In this document: one piece after another, positions 34,495-37,119 of the stretch | Position numbering within the stretch: position 1 is the first letter of the stretch | How the letters are laid out: each line of letters opens with the position of its first letter | From: Myxococcales bacterium | Lineage (GTDB): Bacteria; Myxococcota_A; Polyangia; Palsa-1104 | Direction of reading: 5' to 3' | Length of the DNA stretch: 37,119 nt | NCBI GenBank assembly: GCA_028287105.1 | Contig: JAQBQH010000080.1 | Span: 1 to 37,119 of the forward strand | Made by a program: the position numbers and the translations under genes | The notes under the pieces: generated by a model | The model's input: the letters and a program-made list of their open reading frames with translations, nothing else | Told to the model about the DNA's origin: nothing | Database searches by the model: none

Positions 34495-34526
34495 AAAAAA
34501 AAGGGCCGCCCCGAGAGGCGGCCCTT
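34495..34526 (-). terminator. Intrinsic terminator of the dehydratase/activase operon
   Basis: AAGGGCCGCC (34501-34510) pairs perfectly with GGCGGCCCTT (34517-34526) around a 6-nt loop. On the minus strand the 10-bp stem runs into eight consecutive T residues (34502 to 34495). It lies 19 nt after the stop codon at 34546. This is the clearest intrinsic terminator in the window. Confidence 0.92.
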
Positions 34527-34545
34527 GGATCGATCGACGTACCTC

Positions 34546-36180
<1,635 letters not shown>

Positions 36181-36191
36181 GATCTCTCCGT

Positions 36192-37119
36192 TTAGACGCG
36201 CACGATCTGTTGGTCGCCGTTGCCGTTGTCTTTCTTGATCCCCAAACGCACCAGGCCCGCTTCCTTGGCCTGCTCGTTCAGGTCGACCTTCGGCTTCTTG
36301 GCCGCCATCTTCGCCGAATATTCGGCGACCTTGGCCTTGGTCTCTTCGATCATTCTCTCGAGCGCCGTATCCTGCTTCTTCACCGCCGCGAGCTGATTCT
36401 TCTTCAGCTCGAGCAGCGAAAGACGCTTCTCTTCGATACGGTACTTGAGCTCTTCCGTCTTCTTCGCCACGTCGTCGAGCCGCTCTTCGTGCAGCTTGAG
36501 CGAGTGCGCGTAGGTCTTGACGCGGATCTTGATCGATCCGCCGGGCTTGTTGGCATCGACATCGTGCAGCGCCGAGTACGGCGTCGCCGACGACGAGATG
36601 ATCGAATCGATCAAGCCGTAGGTCGGGGCGTCGTGGCCGCATTTGAACGACGAGAGATCGAGGACGACCACGTTCGGATGGCGCGCCGCGAACTTCGCCG
36701 CCCACACCTTCTGCACCGAGTTGGCCGAGTAGTTCTCCGGCCACACGTCGGTCACCTCGAGCGGCCCTTCGATACGGCCCGCCTTGATGTCCGATTCGAA
36801 GAAGCGATGGAGCCACTTCTCGTCCTTCGGGATCGAGCGCATCGAGATGATCGGATAGCCGAGGACCTGAAACTCCTCGAGCACGCCGTGGTTGAGGCCC
36901 GGATCCGAGTGGTACGGACGCGCCAGCAAGAGCACCGCGACGCGGTTCTCCTCTTCGACCTGCTCGAGGATCGCCTTGCCCTTGGCCTGCAGATCCTCAT
37001 CGACCTTGGCGAGCGCCTTCCACGCCTGATCGACGGCGAAGTCGTTCTCGTCCTCGGTGATGTCGAGCTCCGGCCCGAACGATCCGAAGAGCTGGCTCTT
37101 CAAGAGGCTCGGCTCGGTG
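36192..37119 (-). CDS. Activase/DUF2229-type protein with coiled-coil end; N-terminus cut by window edge
   Basis: About 308 C-terminal residues are visible; the reading frame is open to the right edge. The first part matches the DUF2229 region that follows BcrA/HgdC-type ATPase domains, for example LLLARPYHSDPGLNHGVLEE, then LDLSSFKCGHDAPTYGLIDS and SIKIRVKTYAHSLKLHEE. The missing N-terminus presumably holds the ASKHA ATPase domain. The last 110 residues are a Lys/Glu-rich coiled coil (HEERLDDVAKKTEELKYRIE onwards), which I do not expect in typical members. It is followed 11 nt later by the HgdB-like gene, so the two subunits are likely co-translated partners. Confidence 0.83.
   Translation of the reverse strand, partial: TEPSLLKSQLFGSFGPELDITEDENDFAVDQAWKALAKVDEDLQAKGKAILEQVEEENRVAVLLLARPYHSDPGLNHGVLEEFQVLGYPIISMRSIPKDEKWLHRFFESDIKAGRIEGPLEVTDVWPENYSANSVQKVWAAKFAARHPNVVVLDLSSFKCGHDAPTYGLIDSIISSSATPYSALHDVDANKPGGSIKIRVKTYAHSLKLHEERLDDVAKKTEELKYRIEEKRLSLLELKKNQLAAVKKQDTALERMIEETKAKVAEYSAKMAAKKPKVDLNEQAKEAGLVRLGIKKDNGNGDQQIVRV

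Overview
The window is about 67% GC by eye and densely coded on both strands. It suggests a Myxococcota-like (deltaproteobacterial) chromosome. The reasons are the many small lipoproteins with Asp-rich or Gly-rich spacers (TDVDM-type repeats, Cys-knot-like and poly-Gly stretches), several phosphorylation-based signalling proteins, a Tat-dependent GMC oxidoreductase and a large 2-hydroxyacyl-CoA dehydratase activase-type pair. This placement is inference; no rRNA or single-copy marker is present. I see no tRNA, rRNA, CRISPR array, insertion sequence or phage gene, so it reads as a stable chromosomal stretch.

Layout. 1-846 (minus): a coiled-coil protein cut by the left edge and a CsbD-like stress protein. 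964-4964 (plus): a 5'-nucleotidase-family lipoprotein coupled to a glycogen debranching enzyme. 4984-8066: a YCF48-like propeller lipoprotein (minus), divergent from a Tat-signal subunit and a GMC oxidoreductase (plus). 8089-11836 (minus): histidine kinase, OmpR-type regulator, STAS protein and FHA-GAF-PP2C phosphatase. The kinase is divergent from an acyl-CoA desaturase (plus, to 12819), which meets a DUF547 protein (minus) tail to tail in a shared CTAG. 13617-13998 is a hairpin-rich non-coding gap, followed by a poly-Gly lipoprotein. 14617-20370 (minus): a tightly overlapping five-gene MacAB-TolC-like export operon (ATPase, outer-membrane channel, adaptor, two permeases).

20474-22029 (plus): a small ORF coupled to an amidase-signature enzyme. 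22039-25073 (minus): MltA-like lytic transglycosylase, macro-domain protein and MFS transporter. 25091-28019 (plus): a small lipoprotein, a THUMP-methyltransferase and a Gly-rich surface lipoprotein, all overlapping. 28050-29235 (minus): two small membrane or exported proteins. 29297-30787 (plus): a receiver-like/HATPase protein and a STAS-like/zinc-ribbon protein. 30846-34443 (minus): a ribbon-helix-helix protein, a prolyl oligopeptidase and a VWA protein. 34546 to the right edge (minus): two genes of a 2-hydroxyacyl-CoA dehydratase/activase system, closed by a clear intrinsic terminator.

How they work together. The strongest functional links are the export operon, the GMC pair, the kinase/regulator next to the desaturase (possibly membrane-lipid homeostasis), and two separated partner-switching modules. 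In the latter, the PP2C phosphatase and STAS at 8-10 kb and the HATPase and STAS-zinc-ribbon at 29-31 kb together supply every part of an Rsb-like circuit. A recurring layout, a TANNNT-like box 5-9 nt before an ATG/GTG that lacks a Shine-Dalgarno sequence, suggests that many transcripts here are leaderless.
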